Positions 32,001 to 41,836 of a DNA stretch of 64,000 bases are shown here, in pieces (position 1 is the first letter of the stretch; every line of letters starts with the position of its first letter). Made by a program: the position numbers and the translations under genes. The notes beneath the pieces were generated by a model, which had not been told where the DNA came from, searched no databases, and worked only from the letters and a program-made list of their open reading frames with translations. Source of the DNA: Prostheceraeus crozeri (taxonomy: Eukaryota; Platyhelminthes; Polycladida; Euryleptidae); NCBI GenBank assembly GCA_907163375.1, contig CAJQUW010015364.1, forward strand, positions 141,192 through 205,191, in the 5' to 3' direction.

Positions 32001-32435
32001 CTAGAATTTTGCTAAACCATTTCCTCTCATTTCTTCAATTGTTTTTTCATCATGTTTACTTTCCATCTTCGCTAATTTAGCAATTTTGTTTTTTGTTTCC
32101 TCTGAAAGCTTTTTGTCTTTTTGCATTTCTTTAGCATCATTCCTAAGTTTACGAATAGCTTCTAGTTGCTTTAATTCGTTTTGTGACTTAACAGCATTCG
32201 ATATTGCACTAGCTGTACTACCTATAGCAGCTGCTCCTTTAGCAGCAGATGAAATCAAATCTTTATTATTTTTAATCAAGTTAACGATACTTCCGATACC
32301 AGAAAAGATACCAGCTCCTTCTTTTTGAATAGTTTCTACACTGTCATAATGGTACACAGGTTTCATAGATGTTTCATGAGCAATTTTATTATTTGAAGCA
32401 AAATGTTTAAGATTGCGTTTATAAATTATAGGCAT
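32001..32435 (-). CDS. Polinton small structural-type protein
   Basis: 144 residues: a basic N-terminus (MPIIYKRNLKHFASN), an Ala/Gly/Ile hydrophobic stretch (SSAAKGAAAIGSTASAISNA near 63-82), then a charged helix with LEAIRKLRNDAKEM. It resembles the minor capsid or pVI-like small proteins placed near the capsid gene in Polintons. Family uncertain. A repeated GGCTAAAGCCTCTGAACA sequence lies on both sides (about 31976 and 32483-32525). Confidence 0.45.
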   Translation of the reverse strand: MPIIYKRNLKHFASNNKIAHETSMKPVYHYDSVETIQKEGAGIFSGIGSIVNLIKNNKDLISSAAKGAAAIGSTASAISNAVKSQNELKQLEAIRKLRNDAKEMQKDKKLSEETKNKIAKLAKMESKHDEKTIEEMRGNGLAKF

Positions 32436-32567
32436 TTTTTAAGCTTAAATTTGACTTTTGGGGAAAATATTTACGTTTGTGGTCGGCTAAAGCCTCTGAA
32501 CACAGTGGTCGGTTAAAGCCTCTGAACAAGGTTCTATAGGTTAGTAACCTGAGGACCTTTGGTCCGA

Positions 32568-33500
32568 TTAAGATTTACGTGTGTGAATGGACAACACCCG
32601 CTTGATAACTTTATTTATTTTCTGTTGCACTTTATCTATCGCGTCAAGCAGCGTGTGATGTATTTTAATTTCTTTTTCATTTACTTCTAATTTTTTCTCA
32701 CTTTTCTTTACTTCTGTTTTAAGAGCATCCAATTGAACTTTAATAGCATTCAACTGTTCCTTATTTCCTTTAGAATTTTTCTTTACTTCATGTTCTAAAT
32801 TCGTTTTAAGGGTCTTTAATTCGCTCACCTTTTTTTTAAGTGCTTTAACTTCATTTATCATTCTGTTTATGTGCTTTGCTTGTTGTGTGATTCGGCTACT
32901 TAATTCATCAACACTTTTTTGGAATGTGGATTGCAGCTGTTGTAAGTATTGTAATAATTTTTGATTCTTTTCGCTAACTTCTTCTAACTCTTCTTTCAGT
33001 TGTTTATTTTGATTTGTATTCTTTGCAATTGCAGACTTTAAATTTAGTGATAACAGGATTACAAGTTTTGAATGTTCTGTTATTTTTTTATGAAGTTTTG
33101 ATATATCTGCTTCTATATTTCCATGTTTGCTACTTAGGTTTGTTAGCTTTTCTCGCAGTCTTTCATCATTCTGCTTTAGAAGCTTTGTTTCTTTCATTAG
33201 TGGAGTCAGCTGTGTCACAATTCTATCGAACTGTATATCAACATATTCTTTATTTGCTAACTCAGTATTTTGTTGTGGAAGAATAGAAAGATGTAACGGT
33301 CCTGTTAAAACGTCTCCTGTTTTCATGATATAGTTGTCTAGTTCTATTTCTGATTCTCGATTATTCGGAATGTAAGCACACCCGCCAACATTTGTTAACA
33401 TCACTTTTTTTCTGTTAAAAAATATGTTATCCAACAAAGTCGACGCTTCACGTTTCAGCATCGAAGATGCAGTCAACGGAATCAAGCTTCTATCCAACAA
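32568..33500 (-). CDS. Polinton tail-fibre-like coiled-coil protein
   Basis: 310 residues. Near residues 57-89 it reads YIMKTGDVLTGPLHLS, then PQQNTELANKEYVD. This is the G.T.TG.L......A..K.YVD motif that begins trimeric phage tail fibres. It is followed by about 210 residues of near-continuous coiled coil (Leu/Ile heptads from about 90 to 300). This suggests a trimeric fibre or spike that could bind a host surface; that function is inference. The start is uncertain (Met at 1, 14 or 34), because the first codons overlap the divergent zinc-finger gene. The frame is open. Confidence 0.6.
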   Translation of the reverse strand: MLDRSLIPLTASSMLKREASTLLDNIFFNRKKVMLTNVGGCAYIPNNRESEIELDNYIMKTGDVLTGPLHLSILPQQNTELANKEYVDIQFDRIVTQLTPLMKETKLLKQNDERLREKLTNLSSKHGNIEADISKLHKKITEHSKLVILLSLNLKSAIAKNTNQNKQLKEELEEVSEKNQKLLQYLQQLQSTFQKSVDELSSRITQQAKHINRMINEVKALKKKVSELKTLKTNLEHEVKKNSKGNKEQLNAIKVQLDALKTEVKKSEKKLEVNEKEIKIHHTLLDAIDKVQQKINKVIKRVLSIHTRKS

Positions 33501-34064
33501 AGTTGGCGGAACTAAGGTTCTATGCGAAATCTGTAATTTATCTTTTCGTAATAAAGCATTATTAAATAAACATATGAAAGTAGTTCATGCGACAGTACAG
33601 CAAGTACACCCAGTACAGCCAGTACAAGTACACCCAGTACGCCTCCTGCATGAACAGCCAGTTCAAGTACAGTCAGTACACCCAGTACACCCAGTACAAC
33701 AAAAGGTAACACAAGCAAAAAAGAAAAAACATGTAATGACTGTGGGAAAAGTATAACGTCGAAGAATTTTGCCCGGCACCTAAGGACATGTCAATTACCA
33801 CCACTCCCTAAAATAAAAGATAGACAATGTATGTGTTATAATAAATTCTTCACTAGTCAGGGGTTTTCTAATCATTATAATGCATGTTCTACTAACACAC
33901 GAAAATGCAATAATTGCGAAATTTTGAAACCCAAATCGGAATTTTATGATAGTAAGTACCAATGTGAAGATTGTTTAAAGGTACAAGTAAGATGCTCCAA
34001 CTGTAACAAAGTTTTATTGAAGAAAAGCTTCCCGCGGCATGCAGCCATTTGTGTGGGAAAGTAA
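33424..34064 (+). pseudogene. Polinton zinc-finger gene, broken
   Basis: An N-terminal part has a C2H2 finger, CEICNLSFRNKALLNKHM then KVVH, followed by a low-complexity run of Val-His-Pro-Val-Gln repeats encoded by a GTACACCCA minisatellite (about 33596-33710). A C-terminal part is rich in paired cysteines (CNNCEILKPKSEFYDSKYQC, then CSNC and a final H...C). It may bind DNA or RNA. About one break. Its 5' end overlaps the tail-fibre-like gene on the other strand. Confidence 0.55.
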
Positions 34065-34160
34065 CCTTGGGTGTGGGAAAGTAACTTTGGGTGGGGGAAA
34101 GTAACTTTGGGTGTGGGAAAGTAACTTTGGGTGTGGGAAAGTAACTTTGCTTCTGTAGTA
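34045..34160. repeat. 20 bp iterons, five in a row, with two outliers
   Basis: Five tandem copies of GTGTGGGAAAGTAACTTTGG (about 34051-34150) differ at one or two bases. The unit recurs about 70 bases on, as a pair at about 34227-34260. They sit between the zinc-finger gene and the polymerase operon-like block, without coding. Possible binding sites or a simple minisatellite. Confidence 0.85.
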
Positions 34161-34496
34161 GTTCAGAACCCTCCTCATACACACGGGTGACTGGATAAGG
34201 CTTCGTTTTGGGCCCCGGAACAGGGTTGGAAAGTAACTTTAGGTGTGGGAAAGTAACTTTTCGTCTGTACTAATTGAGAGGTTGTCACTACCCTCACATG
34301 TGGTTAGGTAAGCTTCTGTTCAGTCCCGGAACAGGTTGTCCGTAGCTGCTAGGGAGGGCAATATGGGCCACAAAAGAGTGACGGACACATGATGTCTGAA
34401 GCACTTTTCTCACTTTAAAAATGGAAAAATCCACCAGTAAATTATATGAGACCACTATTTAACGAGTTAAATAAAATGAATTAGTTTTTAAAAAAT

Positions 34497-34856
34497 ATGA
34501 TTAATGAGGTGAGTGAAACTCAGAAGACAAATGCCTATAAAATAGAACACGTACCAGTTTTAAAAATTTATCGTCATCCTACAAAGCCTCTCACCCCGAA
34601 ACATGAAGTTAAATTTTATTACCATCGTAAATATATGCAATTCGTGAAAGACTATAAGATCGAACATGGTATAAGAAGTTACACTAAAACAAAAGACTTC
34701 CCACTTTGTCTACGAAGTTTTAGAGTATTTTTAGCATACAATAATTTATGGTGGCTGATTACCAAAGAACATTTAACTGTTTATGATTTAGAAACATTGG
34801 CACAACTAAATATTCCTGTATACGTGAAAAACATAAATTTTTTATTAAAAAAGTAA
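34497..34856 (+). CDS. Polinton hypothetical protein before the polymerase
   Basis: 119 residues, starting MINEVSETQKTNAYKIEHVP, with aromatic- and basic-rich middle (HEVKFYYHRKYMQFVKDYK) and a last segment LTVYDLETLAQLNIPVYVKN. It ends 3 bases before the polymerase gene and may be co-transcribed. No family recognised. Confidence 0.5.
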   Translation: MINEVSETQKTNAYKIEHVPVLKIYRHPTKPLTPKHEVKFYYHRKYMQFVKDYKIEHGIRSYTKTKDFPLCLRSFRVFLAYNNLWWLITKEHLTVYDLETLAQLNIPVYVKNINFLLKK

Positions 34857-34859
34857 ATA

Positions 34860-37800
34860 ATGGAAAATGCGATTGACGAATTGATCAAGAAACAAATTGA
34901 TGAATTTGATTCAGAAGTTAAACGTAGTAAATGTATTAAAAAACAGAACCGTAGAACAAAGGAAACATTAGAAACTGACATATTCTCTGATGATAGACTT
35001 GGTGATGATCTATTGAATCTGTTTAATCCGAACGAAATCACGTATGAAAATGAACTATTTACTAATGTAGTAAATGATATACGTGACCTTTTACGAAATG
35101 GGAAAGTTTTAAATTTATTTGATGTAATAAACAAAGAAGATGGAACCACAATACCAAACTTTTACTCTACATTTTATAATAAAAATTCATTTGAAGCATG
35201 GCTTCGTAATCTAGATCACAAATCAGATACAAATGAATGGGTTTTTACAGGTAGTCTCAAATACGAAGATTTTGGAATGAAGCTAGTACAAAGATCACAT
35301 AGAGGTGCTGGTATTAACATGAAATATAGAATCAAAGAATACACCGGACAATATTGCTACATTCCTTCTGAAGATTTCTGCTTTATAAAATGTTACAACG
35401 CCTTACGTGGGTTCAATCAAGAACAAGCTTAAATTATGTTCGAGATGTTTAATGACTTTTTATATAAAGAGAAAGCTACATCAAGAACAGGAGTAATGTC
35501 AAACTGCAAATTTTCTCAATTCAATAAATACTTTGGAGAATGTGTTCAGTATTACAGCCCTACTAATCGTCATTTAAATCCTAGAGGTATTACAACGTCG
35601 CATAATTACGTTTATTACAATTATTCTCACGAAGGTTCATCAATAGGACACTACTGTTTAATAAATAAGTTCTACAAAGCAGAAGCTATTAGAGAAATTG
35701 AAAATAATTTCAAACAAATATATATAAAACTGTTACTGATGAAAATCTAACAACGCTTCCGTATAAAACCATAACAAAGAAAACAATTGACTATGGTTCA
35801 ACATTTATATGGGATCTCGAAACTTATCCAGATCCTCGTTGTCCAACAGCTCATCCTATTCCTTATGCTTTAGGTGCTATCAATTTCAATAAATTCATGT
35901 GTTGCTTACCGAAGCGAAGATTGGAAGAAGTAGACGCACGGTTACGCGGTATGATTAAAATAAAAAGGAGTAAGGATGAACATGAAATTAAAGAACTTAA
36001 GAAACAGATAAGTGAATACAATAACTTAACTGAACAAGGGCTTAACAAACTTCAACGTTGTGTGAAAATCTTTATTAGGAAACAAGATGAATGCCCAATC
36101 GGGGGAAACCCAGAGGACGCATGTCCGATACATCAATTTTTCAAAAACCTTGGATCTTTTAATCATTCAAAAGTAACTTTGATAGCGCACAATTCATTTG
36201 GATTCGATGCATATTTTCTGATAAAATCTAATTTTAAATTAACTAAACCACCGCTTAAAACATCAAGAGGAATACTCACTGCTTCTTTACAAAATCCTTA
36301 TACAACTAAAAGTGTTAGTAAGTATATCCAACGTTCCTCTAGATCTAAGCAACAATGTTCCTTTAGATCTAACCAACAATCTTCCAAACGAAATCCTCGT
36401 ATACTACCACTACAAACTATTGTAATGAAATGTAGCTATCAACACGTGAAAACGAGTCTTTCCAAATGGAGCGAGAATTTTAAAACCCCTACCAATATGT
36501 GTAAATTAAATTATGAAATTGGCGAAATTACACATGACGAAATGAAAAAGAAATCAAGAAAAAGAACATGAGTGGAAACCGTATTTAATTAACGATGTTC
36601 TTTCATTAGCATTTTGTATCTACAAGTATAATAATGTTATGCGAGAATTAATTGGTAAAGATATAACTACTAATGTAACATCCTCCGCTTTAACATTTAA
36701 CGGTTGGATGAAGAACGTACAAGATGACAATACACTTATACACTCACATACTGATTTATCGACTAGAAACTATGTTAGAAAATCTGTTAAAGGTGGAAGA
36801 GTGTCAGCAAATATACATTACGAATTACAATAAACATTACGAATCTCCATTTTGTAACATCTTGATCCCAATATTACAGACGTATTTACACGGTAATAAT
36901 TTAATAGATTAAATGAAGCAGTATAATCAGTTGCAAGACAAGAATGCTCTTTGTAAAGAAATTGAACATAAACTACTCGAACAACGAAATGAATTCCTAA
37001 TGGCTTTTGATGCAACATCTTTATATCCATCAGCTATGTATGACGAACATTCGGAATACCCTAAAGCCGAATCAGCTAGAAAATTTAGACAAGACGAAGG
37101 TCCAGCAATATTAGATCAATTTAATACGCAATCATTTCGTCCTAAAACTGGGATATTCACAGTTGTATTTTATTATCCTGAGGATATGTTTTTCCAACCA
37201 GTTCCTGCGAAAGATAAGGTAAAGAATGAAAACAATTGCAATCAAGAAATAATAAGGTTTAGGAATGGAATGTGTTATGATGTGTTAACTTCTGTAGACA
37301 TGCAGGAAATTGTTAGATGTGGTGGAAAAATATTGTCTATTACAGATGGTATAATTTATGAAAAAAATTATCACGTTTCACCATTTCGCAAATACATTGA
37401 AAAGCTCTTCAATTTAAGAAAAAAATATAAAATAGAAGGAAACACTGTAGGCGATGAGTTAATTAAATTATTAATGAATTCACTATATGGAAAAACTGTA
37501 CAAAAAGACATAACCACTAAATATCATTTATGGAATGAAAGTACATTGAGAAAAAATTTCACTCAAGAAGTAAAAGATTTTGAAAAAGTAAATGATGAAC
37601 AAGTGAAAGTAGAAATGGAAGATGATGAATTTCTTAAAGCTAATATTACAGACACTGAAAAGACATCATTCATGCCATCACATTTAGGTTCTTTTATTCT
37701 TGCTCACTCTAGAAGAATCATGAACAACTTTATTTTAGAAATTCATGGTTTTAAAGAAAAACACATACATTATACAGATACTGATTCAATATACATTTCC

Positions 37801-38286
37801 AATGAACTCTTCAATAAATTAGATGTTGCTGGATATGTTGGTGGGGAATTATCTCAAGGGAAAAATGATTATGGTAATGGTGGAATTATATATGGATTGT
37901 TTATTGCTCCCAAAATAAAATACTGTATCACTGTAGATGAACATGGAAGAATAGCCGAAAAGAAAACATTTAAAGGCTATACAAAAACTAAAGTAAAAGT
38001 AGAAGATTTTATACAGTTATACCATGGCGAAACATTGACAACAATTGTTAATAAACCATGGAAAAGATCTTTAGAAACTGGTATTAGTATTCCTGATATA
38101 AATAATAACACTGAAGAAAAAAGATTCACTGGTAAAATAAATATTCTTAAACGTCAAGCACCTGAAGCAAATGGTATTATGCTACCTTATAACGGAGATG
38201 TTCAAGACGCAATATTTCAACAAATAAAAAAAGAATGTAATATAATTGAATACACTGATAGTGAAGACTGGGAAGAGGAATTATAA
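34860..38286 (+). pseudogene. Polinton protein-primed DNA polymerase B, broken
   Basis: The plus strand carries, in order, an N-terminal region with GQYCYIPSEDFCFIKCYN, the exonuclease motifs IWDLETYPDP (Exo I) and IAHNSFGFDAYFL (Exo II), and a polymerase domain with FDATSLYPSAMY (motif A), LLMNSLYGKTVQK (motif B) and HYTDTDSIYIS (motif C). This is the protein-primed family B polymerase of Polintons, which would copy the element from its terminal repeats. Length and order are normal. About four or five breaks; the last 457 residues are the longest open stretch. Confidence 0.85.
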
Positions 38287-38370
38287 TGCACTAGATGTTC
38301 GATTCAGAGTTTCAGTCGGGGCAAAGCCAAGAAATCTCCCCTTCCGATGGAGGGTCCCTCGAGGCGAAGG

Positions 38371-39147
38371 CTAGTCAGAGAACAAATATTCTATAACTCT
38401 ATCATGTACTTTTTTATCAATATTGATTGTGATAAATCCATAGTCGTTTGACCAAGCATTACGGCAAGATTGTTTAAACTCCTCTTTATCGCTTATACAT
38501 AGGTCTCTTAACAAATCACTTAGGTTTCTTGGATTGATTTCGAAAAGCATAAAAATATTAGCATTCTTTCTAATAACGCTGCCATCTAGTGAATACATAC
38601 TTTGTGTCAAATAAAAGACACTACAGTTATTGTGTCGTCCTCTTGTAAAATAATTTCTCTGAACTGCCTGATCTCTGTTATTAACACAATCATCAAACAC
38701 AACACAATGTTTTTTCGTTTTATTTAGTTTACTAGGATCTTGCATATTCCCACTATCATCTATTAATTGTATCGATATGTGTCTATTTCTATTGGGTTCT
38801 ACTAGTTGTTTATTTTTCGCTGCTTCTTTACACCAGGAACTTATTTCTTCTTCATACTCCGATTTTTCATATTCTTCAAACAGTGAAGCTATAGCTGATT
38901 TTGTAAGATTTTTTTCAAAACCATATTTCAAAAATTGATAAATAGGTTGTTCTGCTGCTGTTGTATAAATTATAAGATTGTTATAATCCAAAAAGTTGGG
39001 TGTCGTGAGAATTTTAAATAATAGATACGTTTTTCCACAACCTGATCTTCCACAGATAACTGATAAAACTTTATTTGACAAGTTATGATGATGAATGAAT
39101 TTCACTTTCTTGTTTAGTGGATATTTTACAGAACTGTTTTCACTCAT
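38371..39147 (-). CDS. Polinton packaging ATPase (FtsK/A32-like)
   Basis: 258 residues, open. Walker A is GRSGCGKT (33-40) and Walker B is HCVVFDDC (147-154), followed by TRGRHNNCSVFYLTQSMY, the sensor-type region of A32/FtsK-HerA packaging ATPases. It would pump element DNA into capsids. It is convergent with the polymerase and directly followed, on the same strand, by the minor capsid gene upstream at 40004. Confidence 0.85.
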   Translation of the reverse strand: MSENSSVKYPLNKKVKFIHHHNLSNKVLSVICGRSGCGKTYLLFKILTTPNFLDYNNLIIYTTAAEQPIYQFLKYGFEKNLTKSAIASLFEEYEKSEYEEEISSWCKEAAKNKQLVEPNRNRHISIQLIDDSGNMQDPSKLNKTKKHCVVFDDCVNNRDQAVQRNYFTRGRHNNCSVFYLTQSMYSLDGSVIRKNANIFMLFEINPRNLSDLLRDLCISDKEEFKQSCRNAWSNDYGFITINIDKKVHDRVIEYLFSD

Positions 39148-39170
39148 TTTTTTAAGTCAATATTTTTTAA

Positions 39171-40004
39171 TTACACCTCTCGTAATAATAGATCTATCAT
39201 AATCTCTTCACCTCCAAAATTTTTTGCCTTTCCTTTCTCATCTGTTATTCTAATGGTAATTGAATTAATTGTTTTTCGTGTAACTGGAAAATATATTAAT
39301 GATTTTGGGATTACATTTAAACTGTAACCAATCGGAACTGTAAATGCTGGATAACTGAAGATATTATTTGTTAGCTTTCCATTAACATAACCACCTTCTA
39401 TAATATCACACTGAACGTTGATTGAATTTATTTCAGTTATTTTAGGTATATTTTCACTGATATGAAAACCTTGTGCATAGAGTTTCTTTTTAAATCCTAA
39501 TAGTCTTGATAAAGATTTGTCAATATCAAAATCAACTTGATGATTTTCATCTAAAGTAAGAGAAAATTTATTTACTGCTGGTTCAACTGCGAAATGTAAT
39601 TGTTTCTTGTCTTTAAATTGAATACCTAAATGTCTTTTTATTTCATTGGAAATCGATTCAACTTCATAAGATCCAGGAAGAACAGTTAATTCTTTCCAAG
39701 TTGTACCTTTGTCATTTGAATATTTAAATCGATCATTTACATCTTTGATAATATTTTGTATAGTGTTAAATGTTGAAAAACTAGTTAATGCTACTTCATA
39801 ATGTTTGTCTTGTTCTAAGTGAATAATAGGATCTAAATTACAAGTATGTGAGGAAGTAGTTGCTATAAATTTTAATGTCGTACTAAATTTTGATGAGGAC
39901 AAAATCTTGGTTAAATTTTCTAAATGTTTATTAATTTTTTCTAGTTCTGCCAAAGACAATTTTTTAACTAAATAATTTAGATAAGCTTTTGTAGTCTTTT
40001 TCAT
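39171..40004 (-). CDS. Polinton minor capsid protein (penton-like, single jelly-roll)
   Basis: 277 residues, open. Features typical of Polinton penton proteins: HYEVALTSFSTFNTIQNI, DKSLSRLLGFKKKLY, INSINVQCDIIEGGYVNGKL and SLNVIPKSLIYFPV, ending with GEEIMIDLLLREV, consistent with a beta-rich jelly-roll. It sits beside the packaging ATPase, as in other Polintons, and ends 23 bases before it. Confidence 0.75.
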   Translation of the reverse strand: MKKTTKAYLNYLVKKLSLAELEKINKHLENLTKILSSSKFSTTLKFIATTSSHTCNLDPIIHLEQDKHYEVALTSFSTFNTIQNIIKDVNDRFKYSNDKGTTWKELTVLPGSYEVESISNEIKRHLGIQFKDKKQLHFAVEPAVNKFSLTLDENHQVDFDIDKSLSRLLGFKKKLYAQGFHISENIPKITEINSINVQCDIIEGGYVNGKLTNNIFSYPAFTVPIGYSLNVIPKSLIYFPVTRKTINSITIRITDEKGKAKNFGGEEIMIDLLLREV

Positions 40005-40347
40005 TTATAATTTTCTTTTCTAATAGTCTTTTTAAGATTGCATGTATTTCGTTAAAACTAGAGTTATGTCCTTCTTTTGTTGCAGCTAATAAAATCTCTA
40101 ATCTGTTTATTAATTCTTGTGGATCATCGGGCAGGAAAACCGTTGTCTCTTTTAGTCCTGTTCCTGTTTTTGGGTAACCAGTCGGTGTTGAATAATCCGT
40201 CAACCCTGAATAACCAGTTCTTGCTGGAGAAGCAGCCATCGGTGTTGAATAACCAGCTGTTGGTATTGGTATCTTTGTTCCTGTTTTACTGGTACTAGAC
40301 GTTTTGGATAATAAGCCATTCAAATTTTTATAACGCTTAAGTTCCAA
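39964..40347 (-). CDS. Polinton small accessory protein with Gly-Tyr-Ser-Thr repeats
   Basis: 127 residues: a Ser/Thr/Pro/Gly-rich middle with repeated GYS, DYS and GYP elements (about 30-65), then a helical C-terminus with LINRLEILLAATKEGH and a basic end. It overlaps the minor capsid start by 41 bases in another frame, typical of compact Polinton operons. Role unknown. Confidence 0.45.
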   Translation of the reverse strand: MELKRYKNLNGLLSKTSSTSKTGTKIPIPTAGYSTPMAASPARTGYSGLTDYSTPTGYPKTGTGLKETTVFLPDDPQELINRLEILLAATKEGHNSSFNEIHAILKRLLEKKIINEKDYKSLSKLFS

Positions 40348-40639
40348 CCTTATCTAACATAGTTTTATATTTTAGTAGATCATCAGTATGATATTTATCT
40401 AAATCCGCTCCTCTTAATAAATCCACGAAATTTCTGTCTAACCTGAAAGCTGTTTTGTCTGGTGTAAAAATTAAACTTTCTTTAGTATTTATAAATAATT
40501 CTTCTCCACCTAAGTAAAATCTAAGAGATGGCTTTCCATCTATAAATGAAGTAGAATGTTCAAATAGCATAGATTTTGGTAATTTCTTGTCTATGTTTGC
40601 TTCTAACAAACCATAATCATCCATGATGGTTTTCTGCAC
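40337..40639 (-). CDS. Polinton small hypothetical protein
   Basis: 100 residues, with PSLRFYLGGEELFINTKESL, a compact beta-like region, then helix DRNFVDLLRGADLDKYHTDD. The end overlaps the start of the next gene by 11 bases. Similar genes occur between the capsid block and the terminus in Polintons; no function is known to me. Confidence 0.45.
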   Translation of the reverse strand: MQKTIMDDYGLLEANIDKKLPKSMLFEHSTSFIDGKPSLRFYLGGEELFINTKESLIFTPDKTAFRLDRNFVDLLRGADLDKYHTDDLLKYKTMLDKVGT

Positions 40640-41216
40640 TGGATCGGATATGTCAATTCGTTATCATGGTCTGCAAGTTCTTTCTCAAGAATTTTGAGTG
40701 GTGCAATAGTTTTTCAAAATCAGTTTTCACTTGTTCAGTTAGGTGCATTTTTTTCTAACATATCAGATTGAACGCCAGCTTGTAGCATTCGATATTGTAT
40801 ATAATTTTTCTTCATAATATTTTTCTGTTTTATTAATTGTTCTAGTTGTTTTATTTTAACCTCATTTGTATTCATTATTTTATAATATAATATTTGAATT
40901 TTGCGGGAGCATAGAGATACAGCAAAAACACTTTACTGAACAACTTATTTTTGTTCTATGGAATTTTGTTCTAACGTTTTTAATAAAGTTCTTATTTCTT
41001 TTAAAAAAGCTTCATTGTTTACTTTGTCTTGAGATTTAACAGGAATTTTAGTTGCTTCTCTAGCTATTTGATCAAATTATTCAATCTCATCTAACGTAAT
41101 AACATTGTCATCACACACTCTCTGGAAGTAGTAATGTAGTTTATCATATACTTCTTTGACATGTGCATGTTTCTTACTTAAGGATTTTCGTTTCTTAGTC
41201 ATTACAGATTTATCTA
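40640..41216 (-). pseudogene. Remains of small Polinton genes at the right interior
   Basis: Minus-strand readings here show a charged helical protein starting MTKKRKSLSKKHAHVKEVYD at about 41201 and another short helical fragment. Both look coding but broken (about two breaks). They run up to the TA where the CACTG element was inserted. Confidence 0.4.
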
Positions 41217-41359
41217 CACTGTTAACTCAAAAAGGCCGTATGAAAGGTCCGAAAGGGTACAAACACTAGGTCCAATTTGTCACTATATGTGTACCTACTT
41301 GGGTCCATATACATCTATCGGTCCATATGTTTAGACCATCTCTAAGGCACAAATGAAAA

Positions 41360-41822
41360 CTAAAAATTACACACAGTGATGATATATATAATGCAAAGTA
41401 TACGTGTATGATAACTACAAACAAAGTACATGTATATGGTAAAAAAGTATACCGGTATGTAGGCTATACAAAATAATTACACTAACTAAAAAATTACACA
41501 CAGCGATGATATATATAATGCAAAGTATATGATAACTACAAACAAAGTACATGTATATGGTAAAAAAGTATATGAAGGCTATACAAAATAATCTCTTGAT
41601 GTCAGTAAGAGTTTTAAATGGCTGGTCAATATAGAAAGAAGCTAAAAAATAAAACAAAAAATTACACACAGTGATGATATATAATGCAAAGTATATAATA
41701 ACTACAAGCAAAGTACATGTATATGGTAAAAAAGTATACCGGTATGTAGGCTATACAAAATAATCGCTTGATGTTAGTAAGAGTTTCAAATGGCTCGTCA
41801 ATATAGAAAGAAGCTAGCAACG
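41360..41822. repeat. Three tandem units near the left end of the CACTG element
   Basis: Units start AAAAATTACACACAG.GATG at about 41362, 41488 and 41657. The last two are about 168 bases and share TCAATATAGAAAGAAGCTA at their ends; the first is shorter (~126). They may be regulatory or structural subterminal repeats. Confidence 0.7.
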
Positions 41823-41836
41823 AATTAATTCCATAC

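Noticed and set aside
33014-33333. Plus-strand hydrophobic frames opposite the coiled-coil Polinton gene
   Set aside because: They are antisense shadows: leucine-rich reading opposite a lysine- and glutamate-rich coiled coil, with no family signal.
33892-34182. 96-residue minus-strand frame with repeated FPTPK
   Set aside because: It is made by the 20 bp iterons, and no gene context supports it.
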